From an uncultured Clostridia bacterium (GTDB lineage Bacteria; Bacillota; Clostridia; Oscillospirales; Acutalibacteraceae), in assembly GCA_947589415.1 (NCBI GenBank), contig CANQBP010000007.1, positions 1 to 64,000 on the forward strand: a DNA stretch of 64,000 bases, read 5' to 3'. A model generated the notes under the pieces. The model worked only from the letters and a program-made list of their open reading frames with translations, was not told where the DNA came from and did no database searches. Both the position numbers and the translations under genes were made by a program. Shown here piece after piece: positions 1-8,637 of the stretch (positions are counted from its first letter, which is position 1; the number at the start of each line of letters is the position of its first letter).

Positions 1-252
1 GATAAAAACGAAGATACGTCGAATGAGGTAGAGTCGGATAAAAACGAAGATACATCGAATTGGGTTGAGTCGGATAAGAACGAAGATACATCGAATTGGG
101 TTGAGTCGGATAAGAACGAAGATACATCGAATTGGGTCGAGTCGGATAAAAACGAAGATACATCGAATTGGGTTGAGTCGGATAAAAACGAAGATACATC
201 GAATTGGGTTGAGTCGGATAAAAACGAAGATACATCGAATGAGGCTGAGTCA
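1..252 (+). repeat. 36-bp tandem repeat, seven copies, coding
   Basis: Seven contiguous 36-bp units begin at 1, 37, 73, 109, 145, 181 and 217, followed by a decayed unit from 253. Units 2-6 are almost identical at the DNA level (single A/G and T/C changes), while the first and last carry gag in place of tgg. Such identity suggests recent expansion by slippage or recombination. The unit length is a multiple of three, so copy-number changes keep the reading frame. Confidence 0.95.
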
Positions 253-921
253 AATAAAAACGAAAAAACATATATTGAGGGCAGTGTCCCGGCTAATGAA
301 CCTGCATATATCTTGTCTGTTAAGAATATATGCCAATACAGTGAACCTGCATTACCGACAGGCTGCGAGGTAACGGCACTTTCTTGCTGGTTGAGGTATT
401 ACGGTTTTGACGTAAGTAAAAATATTATTGCCGATAAATATTTGCCAAAGGGTAATCTTTACTATAAAAATAATGTACTCTGCGGGCCTGATCCGTCAAC
501 AACCTTTATCGGTTCTCCCTATTCGGAAAATTCCTACGGCTGCTATTCCGACTGTATCGTGATAACAGCCAACAGATACCTGACAAGTGTCGGTTCGACA
601 AAAAAAGCCGTGAATGTAAGCGGGCGGAATATGACAGATTTATTTAAGTATCTCAGAAACGGAGATCCCGTTATAGTTTGGGCAACCATGGGAATGAGCC
701 AAACGGTATTGACAACCTCCTGGAAAACCGTCAACGGAAAAAATGTAGTATGGAAAGGAAACGAACATTGTTTTGTGCTTGCCGGGTATGACTATGGCAA
801 AAATATCGTTTATGTTGCCGACCCCATGAAGAATACGGAAAAGCTGACCGAATACGATCTGAATCTGTTCATGGAGAGATATAATGAACAGGGGCATAAT
901 GCGGTTGTTATCGAATATTAA
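1..921 (+). CDS. C39-like cysteine peptidase with 12-residue repeats (5' partial)
   Basis: The reading frame is open from the first base, so the gene begins upstream of the window. Codons 1-84 are seven copies of a 12-residue acidic repeat (DKNEDTSNWVES and variants), then a degenerate eighth. From about codon 105 the protein matches the Peptidase_C39_2 pattern: PTGCEVTAL carries the presumed catalytic Cys (codon 122), a His lies in GNEHCFVLAGYD (codon 256) and an Asp in VADPMKN. Family members are extracytoplasmic cysteine peptidases or peptidase-like proteins. The repeat is probably a flexible linker between an unseen N-terminal export signal and the catalytic domain. Substrate unknown. An ATG at 65 lies in another frame and is a shadow; the ATG-like start at 313 is internal to this frame. 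Confidence 0.8.
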   Translation, partial: DKNEDTSNEVESDKNEDTSNWVESDKNEDTSNWVESDKNEDTSNWVESDKNEDTSNWVESDKNEDTSNWVESDKNEDTSNEAESNKNEKTYIEGSVPANEPAYILSVKNICQYSEPALPTGCEVTALSCWLRYYGFDVSKNIIADKYLPKGNLYYKNNVLCGPDPSTTFIGSPYSENSYGCYSDCIVITANRYLTSVGSTKKAVNVSGRNMTDLFKYLRNGDPVIVWATMGMSQTVLTTSWKTVNGKNVVWKGNEHCFVLAGYDYGKNIVYVADPMKNTEKLTEYDLNLFMERYNEQGHNAVVIEY

Positions 922-934
922 ACGGATATAAAAA

Positions 935-975
935 GAGGCTGTCAGAGGAGCTTATAGCTTGACTGTCAGCCTCAT
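935..975. terminator. Shared terminator-like hairpin between convergent genes
   Basis: GAGGCTGTCAG at 935-945 pairs with CTGTCAGCCTC at 963-973 with one T-T mismatch. It lies between the peptidase stop and the metG stop, with AAAA on the left and TTTT on the right, so it could serve both strands. Confidence 0.6.
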
Positions 976-986
976 TTTAATTCGGA

Positions 987-2933
987 TTATCTTATCCTGC
1001 TTCCGGGAGCTATTCCGTCAACAAATATTACCTTGACATTTTCTCCCTCGTCGGCGGCAAGGATCATACCGCTGCTTTCTACCCCGCAAAGTACTGCGGG
1101 TTTAAGGTTGGAAACAACGATAACACTTCGTCCGATAAGTTCTTCGGGCGTATAAAATTCTGCAATTCCGCTTGCAACGGTTCTTTCTTTTCCCGAACCG
1201 TCATCAAGTGTGAGCTTGAGGAGCTTCTTTGCCTTTTTGATGTGTTCGCAGTTTGTTATTTTTGCAACAGTAAGCTCAATTTTTGAAAAATCATCAATGC
1301 CTATCATTGCAAGTCCTTCGGTATTTTTAGTTGTGTTATTTTCTTTTACTTCACGGTCTTTTATAAGTTTATTCAGTTCGGTTATTTCTTTTTCGACATC
1401 AATTCTCGGAAAAATTATTTCTCCCTTGTGTACTGTCACATTTTTTGGAAGAACACCGAACACGGCAGTATTGTCATAAGAAACGTCACTTTCGGAAGCT
1501 CCGATTTGCTCAAATACTTTCGGCATGGTTGTCGGCATAAACGCCGAAAGCAGCGTGGAAATAATCCTTATGGTTTCAAGCAGATTATAAAGTACTGTTG
1601 CAAGGCGGGCTTTTTTTGTTTCATCTTTGCCGAGAATCCAAGGAGTTGTTTCGTCAATATATTTATTAGCGCAGGATACAACTTTGAATATTTCCTCAAG
1701 AGCATTATTGAGTCTGACTTCGTCAATATATTTGTCTACCGTATCGGAAAGAGCAACCGCACGGGAAATAAGTTCGCTGTCAAATTCACCCTCTTCTCTT
1801 TCTTCGGGCAGCGTTCCTCCGAAATATTTTTCAACCATTGCCGTCGTTCTTGAAACGAGATTGCCAAGATCGTTTGCAAGGTCAGTATTTATGCGGTTAA
1901 TCATAATTTCGTTTGAAAATGCGCTGTCCGAACCGAGAGCCATTTCCCTCATTATGTGATATCGTATTGCATCAGCACCGTAACGTTCGCCGAGAATGAA
2001 CGGGTCAACAATATTGCCGAGGGATTTGCTCATTTTTTGTCCGTTAAAAGTTATCCAGCCGTGTACGGCAAGGTGTTTCGGCAAAGGCTGTTCAAGTGCC
2101 ATGAGCATTGCGGGCCATATTATGGCATGGAAACGCATGATGTCTTTTGCCACCATGTGAACATCGGCAGGCCAGAATTTGTCATAGTCGTTATAGCGTT
2201 CGTTATTGAATCCCATAGCAGTTATATAGTTTGAAAGCGCATCTATCCACACATATATAACGTGTTTTTCGTCAAAGGTCACGGGAATACCCCATTTAAA
2301 ACTTGTTCTCGAAACACAAAGATCCTCAAGTCCGGGACGTATGAAGTTATTGACAAGCTCGATTGCTCTTGTTTTCGGCAGTAAATAGTCAGTTTCCGTT
2401 AGCAGCTTTTCTATTCTGTCGGCAAACGGCGACATTTTAAAGAAGTATGCCTCCTCCTTTGCTTCAACAACATCTCTGCCGCAATCGGGGCATTTTCCGT
2501 TGACAAGCTGCGAATCCGTCCAGAAGCTCTCGCACGGAGTACAGTATTTACCGCTGTATTCACCCTTATATATATATCCCTTGTCATACAGTTCCTTAAA
2601 TATTTTCTGAACCGCCTCGATATGGTAGTCATCGGTTGTGCGAATATACCTGTCATATTTAATATTCATAAAGCTCCATAGCTTTTTAAATGTTTCTACT
2701 ATTTCATCGACATATTCCTTTGGGGTAACACCCTTTTCGGCAGCCTTCTGCTCTATTTTCTGTCCGTGTTCATCAGTGCCTGTAAGGAACATTACGTCAT
2801 ATCCCTGCATTCTGCGGTAGCGTGCTATTGAGTCGCAGGCTGTTGTCGTATAGCAATGACCTATATGCGGGTTACCCGACGGATAATAGATCGGTGTGGT
2901 GATATAATATTTTTCACCTATGTGTTTATGCAT
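987..2933 (-). CDS. metG: Methionyl-tRNA synthetase
   Basis: Charges tRNA-Met with methionine in the cytoplasm. The class I signature HIGH is at residues 23-26 and KMSKS follows GQ near residue 300. A zinc knuckle (CTPC and CPDC) sits near residues 128-150, and the C-terminal 100 residues form the EMAP-like tRNA-binding domain (begins near FSKIELTVAKI). The 648-residue length fits the Firmicutes form with fused C-terminal domain. The ATG is preceded by GGAGG at good spacing. A TTGAAT-N16-TATAAT promoter lies just upstream on the minus strand; no T-box or S-box leader is present. Confidence 0.97.
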   Translation of the reverse strand: MHKHIGEKYYITTPIYYPSGNPHIGHCYTTTACDSIARYRRMQGYDVMFLTGTDEHGQKIEQKAAEKGVTPKEYVDEIVETFKKLWSFMNIKYDRYIRTTDDYHIEAVQKIFKELYDKGYIYKGEYSGKYCTPCESFWTDSQLVNGKCPDCGRDVVEAKEEAYFFKMSPFADRIEKLLTETDYLLPKTRAIELVNNFIRPGLEDLCVSRTSFKWGIPVTFDEKHVIYVWIDALSNYITAMGFNNERYNDYDKFWPADVHMVAKDIMRFHAIIWPAMLMALEQPLPKHLAVHGWITFNGQKMSKSLGNIVDPFILGERYGADAIRYHIMREMALGSDSAFSNEIMINRINTDLANDLGNLVSRTTAMVEKYFGGTLPEEREEGEFDSELISRAVALSDTVDKYIDEVRLNNALEEIFKVVSCANKYIDETTPWILGKDETKKARLATVLYNLLETIRIISTLLSAFMPTTMPKVFEQIGASESDVSYDNTAVFGVLPKNVTVHKGEIIFPRIDVEKEITELNKLIKDREVKENNTTKNTEGLAMIGIDDFSKIELTVAKITNCEHIKKAKKLLKLTLDDGSGKERTVASGIAEFYTPEELIGRSVIVVSNLKPAVLCGVESSGMILAADEGENVKVIFVDGIAPGSRIR

Positions 2934-3015
2934 TTTTATTCCTCCAACTTTCTTTTTGGTATAGTGTTATAATTATACCATTTCTACATAATAATTCAAT
3001 ATCTGTTTTGTTAAG

Positions 3016-3417
3016 TTACCGATTTTTTTCGAGTTTGGCAGCAGTTTTTTCCATAAATCGTTCAGCCTTTACGGTAAATCTTTCGTGTTTTCCCGTTGCG
3101 ATGACTCCCGCATTATCTCTTGCCGTAAGCTCAAAGGTATATTTTCTGTCCGTAATATCCGTCAGTTTGGCGAGTGCGGTTATTTCAGCTCCGAGAGGGG
3201 TAGAACTTATATGGTCAATGCTTATCATAGTCCCGACCGTTGTAATTCCCTCCGGGAGGAAAGGCTGAACAAGCTCACAAGCTGCTTTTTCCATAAGTGC
3301 GGCTACAACAGGCGTTGCAAGTACTTCCAATGTACCGCTGCCGACATTGACTGCAAGCATTGACTCGTCTACATTTACCCTTATCTCTTTGGTAATTCCT
3401 ATACTTATGTCATTCAT
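3016..3417 (-). CDS. Hotdog-fold thioesterase, FlK-like
   Basis: A 133-residue hotdog protein of the fluoroacetyl-CoA-thioesterase-like family. The residues that line up with the FlK catalytic triad are all present: Thr35 (in ATPVV), Glu43 (in LMEKAA) and His69 (in IDHISSTP). Their spacing (8 and 26 residues) equals that of FlK Thr42/Glu50/His76. In most bacteria the family probably hydrolyses small acyl-CoA esters; the true substrate is not known and fluoroacetate is unlikely here. It lies upstream of metG on the same strand, but metG has its own promoter. Confidence 0.85.
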   Translation of the reverse strand: MNDISIGITKEIRVNVDESMLAVNVGSGTLEVLATPVVAALMEKAACELVQPFLPEGITTVGTMISIDHISSTPLGAEITALAKLTDITDRKYTFELTARDNAGVIATGKHERFTVKAERFMEKTAAKLEKNR

Positions 3418-3441
3418 TTTGCAAATTCTTCCCTTCTGTCC

Positions 3442-3470
3442 TTGATAAAAAATAATTTTGCTGTTATAAT
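3442..3470 (+). promoter_or_regulatory. Sigma-A-type promoter of the acyltransferase operon
   Basis: TTGATA at 3442-3447, 17-bp spacer, TATAAT at 3465-3470. It points at the gene starting at 3582 and would give a leader of about 105 nt. Confidence 0.75.
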
Positions 3471-3581
3471 ATCTTACATAAGATACTTATTAGTATAACA
3501 CATAAATACAGGAAATACAAAAATAAAACGTATATTCAGTATTAAAAAAATCGGAATATTTCCATTGAGGGGGAGGAGCGC

Positions 3582-4379
3582 TTGGCTGAAAAAAAAGTTG
3601 AAACAAAGGCTAAAACTAAACCTAAAACAAAAAAAAGACCGAGGATATATCTTCTTGATGAACTTAGAGGGTTTGCAATTATCTGCATGGTTTTCTATCA
3701 TGCATTCTATACGGTCGGGATATTTTTTGACTGGGGCTGGGGGAAAATGCTGCTTGATTTTTTTGCTCCTGCCGAACCGTTTTTTGCGGGACTGTTTATT
3801 CTTATATCCGGTATATGTTCAAACTTGAGCCGTTCAAATATAGAAAGAGGAGCAAAACTGTTCTTTATAGCGTATATTCTTACGGTTGTCACGTATTTTG
3901 TCGTGGGAAACGACTCTGCGATAAGATTTGGCATTTTGCATATGCTTTCGATATGCATGATGCTTTACGGAATACTTTCGGGTATTTGTAAGTACATACC
4001 TATGTGGATAGGAATTATTGTGAATGCGGCGATGTTTGTTTTTACATTCGGAGTCACTTCCGGCTATGTGGGAATACCGTTTGTATGGACTTTCAGGCTG
4101 CCGATTGAGTGGTATCAAACCGATTTCCTTTATCCTTTGGGATTTGTGGGAAGTGGTTTTTCGTCGGGAGATTACTTTGCATTGTTACCGTGGCTGTTTC
4201 TGTTTTTTGCGGGCGGATATTTCGGACGGCTTGCGGCGCAGAATAAATTTCCCAAGGCGGCATATAAGAACCACATACCTTTTCTATCGTTTCTCGGTAA
4301 GTATTCGTTGATAATATACCTTGCACATCAGCCGGTTATATTCGGCATTTGTGAGGCAGTAAAATATATTGTAAAGTAA
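3582..4379 (+). CDS. DUF1624 / heparan-alpha-glucosaminide N-acetyltransferase-like membrane protein
   Basis: A 265-residue multi-pass membrane protein with the family opening LLDELRGFAIICMVFYH (about residues 24-40), where the His aligns with the conserved intramembrane His. Several further hydrophobic helices and a closing SLIIYLAHQPV segment follow. Relatives move acetyl groups across membranes onto sugars; the acceptor here is unknown. The start is a TTG, chosen because GGGGGAGG ends a few bases before it and no ATG is suitable. The N terminus is Lys-rich and should be cytosolic. First gene of a three-gene run (gaps 22 and 10 bp). Confidence 0.85.
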   Translation: MAEKKVETKAKTKPKTKKRPRIYLLDELRGFAIICMVFYHAFYTVGIFFDWGWGKMLLDFFAPAEPFFAGLFILISGICSNLSRSNIERGAKLFFIAYILTVVTYFVVGNDSAIRFGILHMLSICMMLYGILSGICKYIPMWIGIIVNAAMFVFTFGVTSGYVGIPFVWTFRLPIEWYQTDFLYPLGFVGSGFSSGDYFALLPWLFLFFAGGYFGRLAAQNKFPKAAYKNHIPFLSFLGKYSLIIYLAHQPVIFGICEAVKYIVK

Positions 4380-4401
4380 TGAAAAACAGGGAGGTTTCAG
4401 T

Positions 4402-5085
4402 ATGAAAAAAGAGATATCTGATGTAAATGCAGAAAATACGGAACAAAAAGAAAATGAGGTTTCGGAACATGACAAGGTTTCCGATTTGCTCAAAAAAAAT
4501 TCATCATACAAATTCGGCAAAAGACTTTATGACACGGGTCTTGCGGTTATGCTTTTAATAGTGCTGCTTAATCTGTTAATGAATTTTATGAAAATAGAGT
4601 TTTACATAGGGGGAACAATATGCACGGGAGCCCTTATTTTCCTGTATATCATTCCTTGCGTAATGATGATAATTGGTCTTGTGAAGTCCGTTAAGGCTGC
4701 CAAAAAGGCGGGTGTCAAGGAAAAGGGAAGCGGAGTTTGTTTTATCATATCGGCATTTCTCTTGGCATTTGTAATTTTTGCAGGGACTTTTGAAACGATT
4801 TTACCGTCATATCATGTATATGAGCTTGAAAACGTGACGGCATCTGACGGAAGAGAGTTTTTGGCTGCCAAAAGCGAAACCGTAAAGATATTCGGGGAAA
4901 GACATGGTGAAATGCCGAGTTTTTATGACATTGATATATATGACGTACACGGGATTTTTGCAAAAAGAGTCGTAAGCTGTTCGGCACATACGGGAGAGTA
5001 TAAAATTGAAAAAACGGATAACGGAAAATATAAGCTCATCGTTTCATTCCTCGGCAGAAATGAAGGTTATCCGTTTGAGGGGTAG
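4402..5085 (+). CDS. Hypothetical membrane protein
   Basis: Not recognised. The 227-residue protein has a charged N terminus (about 45 residues), three hydrophobic segments (about 50-66, 72-96 and 112-132) and a C-terminal domain of about 95 residues, probably outside the cell, with a beta-rich look. It is preceded by a GGGAGG site and lies 22 bp after the acyltransferase gene and 10 bp before the HAD gene, so it should be co-transcribed. Confidence 0.7.
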   Translation: MKKEISDVNAENTEQKENEVSEHDKVSDLLKKNSSYKFGKRLYDTGLAVMLLIVLLNLLMNFMKIEFYIGGTICTGALIFLYIIPCVMMIIGLVKSVKAAKKAGVKEKGSGVCFIISAFLLAFVIFAGTFETILPSYHVYELENVTASDGREFLAAKSETVKIFGERHGEMPSFYDIDIYDVHGIFAKRVVSCSAHTGEYKIEKTDNGKYKLIVSFLGRNEGYPFEG

Positions 5086-5095
5086 GCATTAAAAA

Positions 5096-5779
5096 ATGAG
5101 GAAATACGATATAGCGTTATTTGATCTTGACGGTACGCTGAGCGAATCGGGCAAGGGAATACTCGACTGTGTGAGAATGGTTTTTGAAGAAACAAAAAGA
5201 CCGATGCCGAACGATGAGATAATAAGAAGTTTTATAGGTCCGCCCATGTATGACAGTCTTGTAAGGTGCGGATTTGAACATGAGGCTGCGCTGAAAGCGG
5301 TAGAAATATATAAGAGGAATTATATTCAAAGCGGTATTTATAAAAACAGGCTCTATGACGGAATGGGAGATGTATTGAAAAGTCTTAGAAATGAGGGTGT
5401 AAGGCTCGGTGTTGCCTCATCAAAATATCAGAAATTTACGGATAAAATTATAAATATGCTTGGTATATCCGAATTTTTTGACGTTATCGGAGGTTCTACT
5501 TCCGTTTCGGGCAGAACGGAAAATGAGATTAAACCGAGGCGGAATAAGTTGGACGTTATCAATTATGTAATTGATAATATGCGAATGACCCCGACCGACA
5601 GAATAGTTATGATAGGCGATACGGGGTTTGACGCCGAGGGTGCGTCTGCTGCGGGAATTGATTTTATCGGCTGTCTTTTCGGGTACGGTACAAAAGAGGA
5701 TATGCAGGAGCATTATACCGTCGGGACACCGATTTTTGCGGAATTGCCGACGGATATAATGTCAAAGATTATTGCATAG
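5096..5779 (+). CDS. HAD-superfamily hydrolase, phosphoglycolate phosphatase-like
   Basis: HAD motif I FDLDGTLSES is at residues 9-18 with the nucleophile Asp9 and acid/base Asp11. Motif II is VASSK (Ser near 110), and motif III/IV includes the Lys region and MIGDTGFDAEGA near 175. The alpha-helical cap lies between motifs I and II (C1 type), as in the Gph/PgmB group. It likely dephosphorylates a small phosphorylated metabolite. Length 227 is normal. Third gene of the run from 3582. Confidence 0.85.
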   Translation: MRKYDIALFDLDGTLSESGKGILDCVRMVFEETKRPMPNDEIIRSFIGPPMYDSLVRCGFEHEAALKAVEIYKRNYIQSGIYKNRLYDGMGDVLKSLRNEGVRLGVASSKYQKFTDKIINMLGISEFFDVIGGSTSVSGRTENEIKPRRNKLDVINYVIDNMRMTPTDRIVMIGDTGFDAEGASAAGIDFIGCLFGYGTKEDMQEHYTVGTPIFAELPTDIMSKIIA

Positions 5780-5885
5780 AAAATTTACGGGAAAATAAAT
5801 ATCGGGTCATATCACAAAACTTTAGCGGGACTTTAGAGTACTTTAAAACTGCCGAGTCCGGATTAAACAGGAGTGCGGGAGTTTG

Positions 5886-6965
5886 TCACTTGGTGATATT
5901 TATATTTTGATAGTAATGATTAAGAATTTCTTTGTAATCGGAGCCTTGCTTTGCCATTCCCTGCGCACCCCATTGACTCAAACCGACACCGTGACCGTAC
6001 CCCCTTACCGTGAACGTGAACTTATTGTCGGAATATTCGATTTCAAATGCTGCGCTTCGGAGTCCGAAAGCCTGACGGATATCCGAGCCCGTGAATTTCT
6101 TGTTTCCTATGACCGTTTCCGTGACCGATCCCGAAGCGGTACGCTTTATTTCACCAATGTATGTTTCGGGGTTTCCGTTTAGAATTATGTCTTTGTTGAG
6201 AGATGTCATTTTTTCTTTAAATTCAGAAGCCGAGAAACTGCATATTGTCAGATAATCGGGTGCAGCTGTGTCTGTCGGACTTGCAACGGCAATAAGGTTT
6301 TCGCTGTCAAATCCGAATATATCCTTTGCATTTTCGGTCATACCGCTTGATACGGCATGATAACAGGCATCTATTAAATCCCCTTTTTTATCTGTAATAA
6401 CTTCCCCGAAAACAGAGTCAACCGCAGAATGTATTTTTTCTTTGCTTTCATTATACAGATCCCCCCACTTTTTCTTTAATTGTTCATCGTTAAGATAAAA
6501 CTGTCCGTCAGATATATCAGCCGAAAAATCCGCCCCTTTAAGCTCCTTGTCGGGAGTTTCTTTTTGTTTATTTCTTAATCTGCAAAAATGTGTATATAGT
6601 GCAACGGTTTGTGCCTTTAATGCCTCTTCTTCAAATGACGGCGGCATTTCATATGCTAATGCACCGTAACAAAATTCTTTATCGTCAACAGATATTATTT
6701 TTCCGCTTGATGTGTCAAGAATTTTAAAATTATTAGAAATTCTGTCATCGGCGGCGGAAATGTCACTGTCTTTTGTGCTTATTACGCTGCTTTCTGTTTC
6801 TGCTTCACTTTTTCCATAAGGATCAGAACGGCTTGCGGATAATGTGGCAGACACACCGCCGCTTGGCATGATTATGCCGTTTTTTGCCGAAATAAGCGGC
6901 AGAGCCGCCATTATAATAAAACAGAAAAACGCCGGGATCATTTTTTTTCTCATACCGTACCTCAC
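5886..6965 (-). CDS. spoIID: SpoIID/LytB-domain protein
   Basis: A 359-residue protein with one N-terminal signal/anchor helix, a spacer of about 90 residues, then a SpoIID domain. The domain opens at YGALAYEMPPSF (the catalytic Glu is in the EMP motif) and closes with GYGHGVGLSQWGAQGMA and HYYQN. SpoIID is the lytic transglycosylase that works with SpoIIP during engulfment of the forespore, so the gene implies a sporulation lineage. It is monocistronic and converges on the HAD gene. LytB-type relatives outside sporulation are an alternative. Confidence 0.88.
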   Translation of the reverse strand: MRYGMRKKMIPAFFCFIIMAALPLISAKNGIIMPSGGVSATLSASRSDPYGKSEAETESSVISTKDSDISAADDRISNNFKILDTSSGKIISVDDKEFCYGALAYEMPPSFEEEALKAQTVALYTHFCRLRNKQKETPDKELKGADFSADISDGQFYLNDEQLKKKWGDLYNESKEKIHSAVDSVFGEVITDKKGDLIDACYHAVSSGMTENAKDIFGFDSENLIAVASPTDTAAPDYLTICSFSASEFKEKMTSLNKDIILNGNPETYIGEIKRTASGSVTETVIGNKKFTGSDIRQAFGLRSAAFEIEYSDNKFTFTVRGYGHGVGLSQWGAQGMAKQGSDYKEILNHYYQNINITK

Positions 6966-7169
6966 ATTTTTTTAAATAAATACTTGCCTTTCTTGACATA
7001 ATACCAAAAAGAAGTTAAAATATATATCAGGCGATGGGACTGTCGGTTCATTGTCTGAATGATATGGAGTATTTATATACATTACCGCATATATGTTATT
7101 TTATGATTTTGTGCGGTTTTGTATGCGCCTTTGGCAAAACGGATAAAAAGACAAAGGATGTGGCGAAGA

Positions 7170-8534
7170 ATGAATAATGATAATTTTTATGACAGGTTTG
7201 CGGAACTTTGCGATGAGTATCGGCGACATAACGGGTTTAACAGCGAGGACTATCAGACATACGGCGTAAAAAGAGGACTTAGAAATCCTGACGGTACAGG
7301 TGTTATGGCGGGGCTTACAAACATATGTAATGTGCATGGTTTCCTTATTGCAGACGGAGAAAGAATACCTGATGAGGGAAAGCTGACATACAGAGGTTAT
7401 GATGTAAGCAGCATAATTGATGCCTGCATAAAAGAAGACAGGTTCGGATTTGAGGAAACCGTGTGGCTGCTGCTTTTTGGGGATTTGCCCGATAAGACAC
7501 ATTTGAACCGTTTTAAGGAAATACTCGGTCACTACCGTGAGCTTCCCGAAAATTTTGCCGAGGACATGATATTGAAATTTCCCTCGGAAGATATAATGAA
7601 CAAACTGGCACATTCCGTGCTGGGGTTATATACAACAGACCCCAATCCCGACGATACATCACTTGAAAACATAATGCGCCAGTCGATACAGCTTATTGCC
7701 TCTTTGCCGACGATTATGACCTATGCATATCAGGTAAAGAGAAGAGCCTTTGATAAAAAAAGTATGTTTTTTCACCCCGTGGATCTTAAACTTTCCACGA
7801 GTGAGTCTATATTGCGTGCCCTGCGTTTTGATATGAAGTTCACTGATTCCGAGGCGAAGCTGCTCGATCTTTGTATGATACTTCATGCGGAGCATGGCGG
7901 GGGAAATAACTCTACCTTTACGGCAAGAGTGCTGTCATCATCGGGAACGGATACATATTCGGCAATCGCAGCGGCAATAGGTTCGCTTAAAGGACCTCGC
8001 CACGGCGGAGCAAATTTGAGAGTTCGTACCATGATGAATGAGCTTATGGAAAATGTGAAAGACTGGAAGGACGAGGAACAAATATATGACTTCCTTGCCT
8101 CGGTTGTACGAAAGGAAAAAGGGGACGGATCGGGACTTATATACGGTTTTGGTCACGCTATATATACACTTTCCGATGCCCGTGCCGTAATTCTTAGAAA
8201 AACAGCGGAAAAAATTGCAGCCGAAAAAAATATGACAGATGAATTTGAGCTTTACAAGACTGTCGAAAAGCTGACACCGAGAATTATGAAAGAAGTAAAG
8301 GGAAGCTCGAAAGTCATATGTGCTAATGTGGATTTTTATTCGGGCTTTGTATATGATATGCTCGGAATACCGAGTGATCTGTTCACACCGCTTTTTGCTG
8401 TATCAAGGATAGCGGGTTGGTGTGCCCATAGGATTGAAGAGGTAATATACGGCGGAAGAATAATTCGTCCGGCATACAGGTCAATGGTTCATAATAAGGA
8501 ATATGTTCCGATTTCCGAAAGAACTTATGATTGA
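7170..8534 (+). CDS. gltA: Citrate synthase
   Basis: Condenses oxaloacetate and acetyl-CoA into citrate. The open frame extends upstream to 7119, but the ATG at 7170 (454 residues) is preferred because AAAGGA lies 11 bp before it and clostridial citrate synthases begin in this way. Active-site segments are visible: LHAEHGGGNNSTF, KGPRHGGAN and GFGHAIYTLSDAR (His, His and Asp). No other TCA enzymes are adjacent, which fits a partial pathway supplying glutamate. Confidence 0.93.
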   Translation: MNNDNFYDRFAELCDEYRRHNGFNSEDYQTYGVKRGLRNPDGTGVMAGLTNICNVHGFLIADGERIPDEGKLTYRGYDVSSIIDACIKEDRFGFEETVWLLLFGDLPDKTHLNRFKEILGHYRELPENFAEDMILKFPSEDIMNKLAHSVLGLYTTDPNPDDTSLENIMRQSIQLIASLPTIMTYAYQVKRRAFDKKSMFFHPVDLKLSTSESILRALRFDMKFTDSEAKLLDLCMILHAEHGGGNNSTFTARVLSSSGTDTYSAIAAAIGSLKGPRHGGANLRVRTMMNELMENVKDWKDEEQIYDFLASVVRKEKGDGSGLIYGFGHAIYTLSDARAVILRKTAEKIAAEKNMTDEFELYKTVEKLTPRIMKEVKGSSKVICANVDFYSGFVYDMLGIPSDLFTPLFAVSRIAGWCAHRIEEVIYGGRIIRPAYRSMVHNKEYVPISERTYD

Positions 8535-8538
8535 CAAG

Positions 8539-8577
8539 GTATGCTGCCGAAACGCAAAAGTGCGGACGGCAGCATAC
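8539..8577 (+). terminator. Strong stem-loop after citrate synthase
   Basis: GTATGCTGCCG (8539-8549) pairs perfectly with CGGCAGCATAC (8567-8577). The 11-bp stem follows the stop by 4 nt. No T-tract follows, so it may protect the 3' end or act as a weak terminator. Confidence 0.5.
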
Positions 8578-8637
8578 GGCAAAGTTTCCGACAGACGGAG
8601 TCATAACGTTTTATCCTAAAAAGGGAGAAGTAAATGT

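Noticed and set aside
1-252. Regular repeats that could be taken for a CRISPR array
   Set aside because: The 36-bp units are contiguous, without spacers, and are in frame in a protein-coding gene.
1428-2234. Several open frames on the plus strand inside metG
   Set aside because: They overlap a certain gene fully and lack ribosome sites or family features.
2934-3015. T-box or S-box leader for metG
   Set aside because: The 80-bp region is too short and has only a promoter and ribosome site. The leaders of argS and proS also show no T-box sequence.
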